Positions 60,560 through 64,000 of a DNA stretch of 64,000 nucleotides are shown here, piece after piece. The notes under the pieces are model-generated. The model did not search any database. It was given only the letters and a program-made list of their open reading frames with translations, and was not told the origin of the DNA. The stretch is taken from the NCBI RefSeq assembly GCF_900105595.1, contig NZ_LT629784.1:248001-312000 (forward strand), read 5' to 3'. The number at the start of each line of letters is the position of its first letter. Positions within the stretch are counted from its first letter, which is position 1. This stretch comes from Stappia sp. ES.058. GTDB taxonomy: Bacteria; Pseudomonadota; Alphaproteobacteria; Rhizobiales; Stappiaceae. The position numbers were made by a program, and so were the translations under genes.

Positions 60560-60901
60560 CTATCCGGACGCTGATGCGGCGCAGGCTATGCACAGCGATG
60601 CGGCCGGATCCGCGTCAAGGCGGCCCTGCGGGATATCTTCGCCACATGACAGGCACTCTCCATAAGTCTGCGCTGTGATCCGTTGCAATGCGGCATCGAT
60701 CCGTCTGATCTCCGCGAGGCGCTGGCGCTCTGATGCCTGCGCCATCGCCTGCCCCTGCATGGCATCCATTCGTGACAACCGCCCGACGGACTGCTGATCG
60801 AGGGCAACGACATCGCGGGCGTCGCGCGCCATGGCGCTCAACTCCTCGATCTCGCGCTTGCGCGCAATCAGCGCCTTACGTGACTCTTCCGGCTCGAACA
60901 T
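60560..60901 (-). CDS. TraR/DksA-type zinc-finger protein
   Basis: 113 aa from ATG 60901. N-terminal helical coiled coil, then a C4 zinc finger: CLSCGEDIPQGRLDADPAASLCIAC (C-x2-C-x17-C-x2-C). Relatives of DksA/TraR bind the RNA polymerase secondary channel. The short coiled coil lacks the full DksA length, so its activity on polymerase is uncertain. It lies 61 bp upstream of the PilZ gene on the same strand. Confidence 0.85.
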   Translation of the reverse strand: MFEPEESRKALIARKREIEELSAMARDARDVVALDQQSVGRLSRMDAMQGQAMAQASERQRLAEIRRIDAALQRITAQTYGECLSCGEDIPQGRLDADPAASLCIACAASASG

Positions 60902-61081
60902 CGATGTGGGTCCCACTGCACACGACGGTCGCAAAGGTTCCACAGCCGCGGCCTTCGCGCAATGGGGTGATCATGCTGTTTGGCCGTGACGCTGCGCAAG
61001 CCTTCGCTTGACCGACGGCGCGCGGACAGGCATTCCCTTGAAGACTTGCGTCCCTTTCGACCGCGAGGGTGGAGCCAACTC

Positions 61082-61657
61082 ATGACGATGCTGATAGCCG
61101 GACTGATCATCTTTTTAGGGGTTCATGCCCTGCCCATGAAGCCTGACCTGCGCGGCCGTATGCGCGCCCGCCTGGGCGACCTGGGCTACAAGGGGGTCTT
61201 TTCCCTTGCGTCGCTTCTGGGTCTTGTCCTGATTGTCTATGGCTACGGCATGGCGCGCGCCGCCGGGCCGGCCCTGTTGTACAATCCGCCGGTCTGGACG
61301 AGCCACATCACCATGCTGCTGATGCTGCCGGTGTTCGTGCTGCTTGTCGCCGCCTATGCGCCCACCGGCCACATCAAGGCGCGGGTCAAGCATCCGATGA
61401 TCCTCGCCGTCAAGATCTGGGCCCTTGCCCATCTGCTGGCGAATGGCGACGCGGCCTCCGTGTTGCTCTTCGGCGGGTTTCTCGCCTGGGGTGTCGTCGA
61501 CCGCATTTCTCTCAAGAAACGCGGCGACATCGGCGGTGCCGGTGCGCTGCGCAAGTCGGTCGCCGGTGACGCGATTTCGGTGGTCGTCGGCCTCGGCCTT
61601 TATGCGGCCTTCGTCGTCTATCTCCACATGTGGCTGATCGGCGTTCCGGTCATCTAG
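61082..61657 (+). CDS. NnrU family membrane protein
   Basis: 191 aa from ATG 61082, with GGAG upstream. Five to six membrane helices; conserved HALPM, LGDLGYKGVFSLASLLGLVLIVYGYGMAR and VKHPMILAVKIWALAHLLANGDAASVLLFGGFLAWGVVDRISLKKR match NnrU. NnrU was named from denitrification clusters, but most genomes carrying it, as here, lack adjacent nir/nor genes. Its role is unknown. Confidence 0.92.
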   Translation: MTMLIAGLIIFLGVHALPMKPDLRGRMRARLGDLGYKGVFSLASLLGLVLIVYGYGMARAAGPALLYNPPVWTSHITMLLMLPVFVLLVAAYAPTGHIKARVKHPMILAVKIWALAHLLANGDAASVLLFGGFLAWGVVDRISLKKRGDIGGAGALRKSVAGDAISVVVGLGLYAAFVVYLHMWLIGVPVI

Positions 61658-61854
61658 CCACAGTCCCTCGTGCGCGCCTCACTTGTGCCATCAAGACGCG
61701 CAACGCAAGCAGGTGAGACGGGGCAAGAAACGGTTCGTTCGCTGGCTTTGACGGCCCTCAAAGGCTGTTTGCCAGTGTCAGGTCAAATGGATATGGTGGC
61801 GCCGCGCGGCACGGGTCGTGCGCTCCATGGATTGTTTTCGGGAAAACGCAGCGT

Positions 61855-62529
61855 ATGTCGGACATTTTTCGCGAGGTCGACGAGGAAATCAGGCACGAGC
61901 GCTATAAGCGCCTGTGGGACCGGTTCGGACCGTATCTGATCGGCCTGGCCGTTCTGATCGTCGTTGGGACGGCCGCCTATCGTGGCTGGGTCTACTGGCG
62001 CGAGACGGAAGCGCGGGCCTCCGGCGACGTCTTCGTGCAGGCCGTGCGGCTTGCGGAAGAGGGCAAGTTCGCGGACGCGCAAGCCCGTCTCGGTGACCTG
62101 TCGGACGCGCCGGGCGGTTATCCGGCCCTCGCGCGGCTTCGCGCCGCGGGGCTGGAGGCGGAAGCCGGCAACCCTGCCGAAGCGATTGCCGGCTTTGACG
62201 CGATTGCCGCCGACAGCGGCGAAGACGACGCCCTGCGTGATATTGCGCGCCTTCGGGCCGGCTATGTCGCGCTCGACACGCAGGACTTCTCCGGCGCGGC
62301 CGATCGGCTCGAGCCGTTGGCCGGCGACGACAAAGCATTGCGGTATCTGGCGCGCGAGGCGCTCGCGCTGGGTGCCTGGAAGGCGGGAAATCCCGCCGAT
62401 GCGCGGCGCTGGATCAACGGCATCCTGGAGCAGGAAGGGGCGCCGAGTGATGTGGCGACCCGTGCCCGGACAGTGCTCGACCTGCTGAACGCCGCCGAGG
62501 GAACCCCAGACGACAAGGCTGATTCATGA
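61855..62529 (+). CDS. YfgM-like membrane-anchored TPR protein
   Basis: 224 aa. A short cytoplasmic N-terminus (SDIFREVDEEIRHERYKRLWDRFG) precedes one membrane helix (~27-45), then a periplasmic TPR_21-type domain. This is the gene usually found immediately before bamB in proteobacteria (YfgM/UPF0070), linked to periplasmic chaperoning at the Sec translocon. It overlaps the bamB start by 4 bp (ATGA at 62526). Confidence 0.9.
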   Translation: MSDIFREVDEEIRHERYKRLWDRFGPYLIGLAVLIVVGTAAYRGWVYWRETEARASGDVFVQAVRLAEEGKFADAQARLGDLSDAPGGYPALARLRAAGLEAEAGNPAEAIAGFDAIAADSGEDDALRDIARLRAGYVALDTQDFSGAADRLEPLAGDDKALRYLAREALALGAWKAGNPADARRWINGILEQEGAPSDVATRARTVLDLLNAAEGTPDDKADS

Positions 62530-63854
62530 TGACGGTGTCTGCGTTCAAATGGGCGACGCTGCTTTGTGCGGCGCTTGCGCTTTCGGCATGCGAGACGGTC
62601 TCCGACCTCAATCCGTTCTCCAAGGAAGACATCCTTCCGGGTGAACGCGAGGCACTGTTCGACAACGCCGATCCGCTCGCCGGTGAAACCGCCCGCAGCG
62701 CAAGCGTTGGGGCTGCGTCCTCCGTCGCCTGGAGCCAGGGTGCCGGCAACACGGCCAACAATCCCGGCAACGTCGCGGCCAATATTTCCGGCGGACGTTC
62801 TTGGCGTTCTTCCGTTGGAAGCGGTGGAGCGGGTCTGTTTTCGGGAAGCGTGCGCACCACGGCGCGCCCCGTCTCCGCAGACGGCCGTATCTTCGTCTAC
62901 AAGCAAAACGGCGACGTGGTCGCGTTGTCGACCAACGGCGGGCGCCTGTGGAGCCGCTCGCTGCGCCCCGAGGGCGAGCGTGACGTGGCCTCCGGCGGCG
63001 GCGTCGCCGTCGATGGCGGGCGCGTGTTCGCCGCGACCGGCTATGGCCAGCTCGCAGCGCTCGACGCCGCATCCGGCAGGGTGTTGTGGTCAAAGGACAT
63101 CGGCGCGCCGGCACGCCAGGCGCCAGCCGCCTCCGGCGGCAACGTCTTCGCGGTGACCCAGAACGGCGAAATCCATGCCATGAAGCAGGGCGACGGCGAG
63201 GAAAGCTGGACCTACACGGGCATTGCCGAAAACAGCGGGCTGCTGGCATTCGCCAACCCGGCCGTTGCCGGCGGGATGGTGATCGTGCCCTTCACCTCGG
63301 GCGAGGTGATGGCGCTCGACATCAAGAGCGGCGAGCCGAAGTGGATCGAGGGCGTGACCCGCTCCTATCGCACGCGGGCCGTGTCCGGCTTTTCCGACGT
63401 GGCCGCGAGCCCGGTGGTCTCAGACGGCGTGGTCTATTCCTCCGGCGTGTCGGGGCGTCTTGTCGCAAGCCGCCTGTCCACCGGTGAACGGGTGTGGGAA
63501 CAGGACGTCGGATCGCTGCACACGCCGGTCGTCTCCGGCAATGCGGTGTTTTTGATCGACATAGAGGATCGCATGGTCGCGCTCGACCGCAAGACCGGCG
63601 ATCCGCTGTGGCGCACGGTGCTGCCGAACGTCGAGGGTCGAAAGAAGTCCCGTATCAACTGGGCCGGTCCGGTGCTTGCCAGCGGCGTTCTTGTCGCCGC
63701 GTCGAGCGACGGGCGGCTGGTGCGCGTCGATGCGGCGTCCGGCCGGATCCTTGGAACATCCGAGACGTCCGAAGACATTTATGTTACGCCGATCATCGCC
63801 GGTGGACGCATGATCACCATCACATCGAAAGGCGACGTCGTCGCCTTCAATTGA
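62526..63854 (+). CDS. bamB: Outer membrane assembly lipoprotein BamB
   Basis: 442 aa. Lipoprotein signal with lipobox LSAC (C22). The mature protein is an eight-bladed beta-propeller of PQQ-like repeats (repeating pattern such as VYKQNGDVVALSTNGGRLWSRSL, YGQLAALDAASGRVLWSKDI). It is the BamB subunit of the beta-barrel assembly machine at the periplasmic face of the outer membrane. It is followed by der, the conserved bamB-der order. Confidence 0.93.
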   Translation: MMTVSAFKWATLLCAALALSACETVSDLNPFSKEDILPGEREALFDNADPLAGETARSASVGAASSVAWSQGAGNTANNPGNVAANISGGRSWRSSVGSGGAGLFSGSVRTTARPVSADGRIFVYKQNGDVVALSTNGGRLWSRSLRPEGERDVASGGGVAVDGGRVFAATGYGQLAALDAASGRVLWSKDIGAPARQAPAASGGNVFAVTQNGEIHAMKQGDGEESWTYTGIAENSGLLAFANPAVAGGMVIVPFTSGEVMALDIKSGEPKWIEGVTRSYRTRAVSGFSDVAASPVVSDGVVYSSGVSGRLVASRLSTGERVWEQDVGSLHTPVVSGNAVFLIDIEDRMVALDRKTGDPLWRTVLPNVEGRKKSRINWAGPVLASGVLVAASSDGRLVRVDAASGRILGTSETSEDIYVTPIIAGGRMITITSKGDVVAFN

Positions 63855-63932
63855 CCCGCGGTCCGCGTACGCACCCGAGGCGGCTGCCCGGGCCCGGGCG
63901 GCTGCTTATCGGATGACGCACCTGTGCCTGCA

Positions 63933-64000
63933 ATGATCGCCATTATCGGACGGCCGAATGTCGGCAAGTCCACCCTGTTCAATCGTCTGGTCGGCAAGCG
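63933..64000 (+). CDS. der: GTPase Der (EngA), start only
   Basis: Begins [22 protein letters not shown] with the G1 P-loop GRPNVGKST, then runs off the window end. An in-frame GTG at 63924 is an alternative start. Der is the double-G-domain GTPase for 50S ribosome assembly; placement right after bamB supports the call. Confidence 0.93.
   Translation, partial: MIAIIGRPNVGKSTLFNRLVGK

Noticed and set aside
1..64000. CRISPR arrays, tRNA and rRNA genes
   Set aside because: No regularly spaced repeats or cloverleaf/rRNA signatures were noticed by reading; a tRNAscan-SE and CRISPR-finder run would be the decisive check.

Overview
The window is about 64% GC chromosomal DNA from an alphaproteobacterium. 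Gene content and order (guaA, xseA, a plant/rhizobial-type gshA, bamB immediately before der, NnrU, DUF1127, TRAP and putrescine ABC transporters) fit Hyphomicrobiales, perhaps a Stappia/Labrenzia-like lineage. That placement is inference from protein resemblance; no rRNA or tRNA gene was seen.

Left part (1-27.6 kb): ordinary chromosome. It holds a TPP-dependent enzyme, a Pat-type lysine acetyltransferase, a tandem-UspA stress protein, a 262 bp MITE-like element, a fasciclin-domain secreted protein and an acyl-CoA dehydrogenase. Next comes a complete dctB-dctD-dctP-dctQ-dctM system: a two-component sensor and sigma54 activator next to a TRAP transporter, with a clear -24/-12 promoter before dctP. 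It is followed by a PrlF/YhaV toxin-antitoxin pair with a perfect 20 bp palindromic operator, then xseA, rsmE, gshA, a DUF937-like protein, a DUF1127 / LysR / DMT-transporter group, an orphan conserved CxxC protein, a Tat-exported thioredoxin-like protein, a TPR protein and guaA.

Middle part (27,638-45,386): a genomic island of about 17.7 kb inserted at the 3' end of guaA. A 12 bp direct repeat of the last 12 bases of guaA (27626-27637) recurs at 45375-45386 and gives candidate attL and attR. Beside attL lies a P4-type integrase with two in-frame stop codons, followed by an AlpA-like regulator. The cargo is a series of regulator/redox-enzyme modules (MBL hydrolase with LysR, monooxygenase, two zinc-less MDR oxidoreductases, AraC, two TetRs, two SDRs). 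A plasmid-like block follows: a truncated ParB, DUF932, HipBA and a TPR protein. The island looks old and decaying: integrase with stop codons, an SDR with a stop at codon 2, a frameshifted hydrolase, a truncated ParB, and a duplicated, half-destroyed oxidoreductase/TetR pair.

Right part (45.4-64 kb): chromosome again. It holds a methyltransferase, a 79 bp palindromic element, YciI and a LysR regulator, then a probable putrescine/GABA catabolic operon (gabT, gabD, puuD-like, DUF3830, four-gene polyamine-type ABC transporter, aldehyde dehydrogenase, LysR). After it come a fatty-acid desaturase, a cold-shock protein, PilZ, a DksA/TraR-like zinc-finger protein, NnrU, a YfgM-like TPR protein, bamB and the start of der.

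Start codons were chosen from visible ribosome-binding sites and family lengths; where a start is uncertain it is stated.
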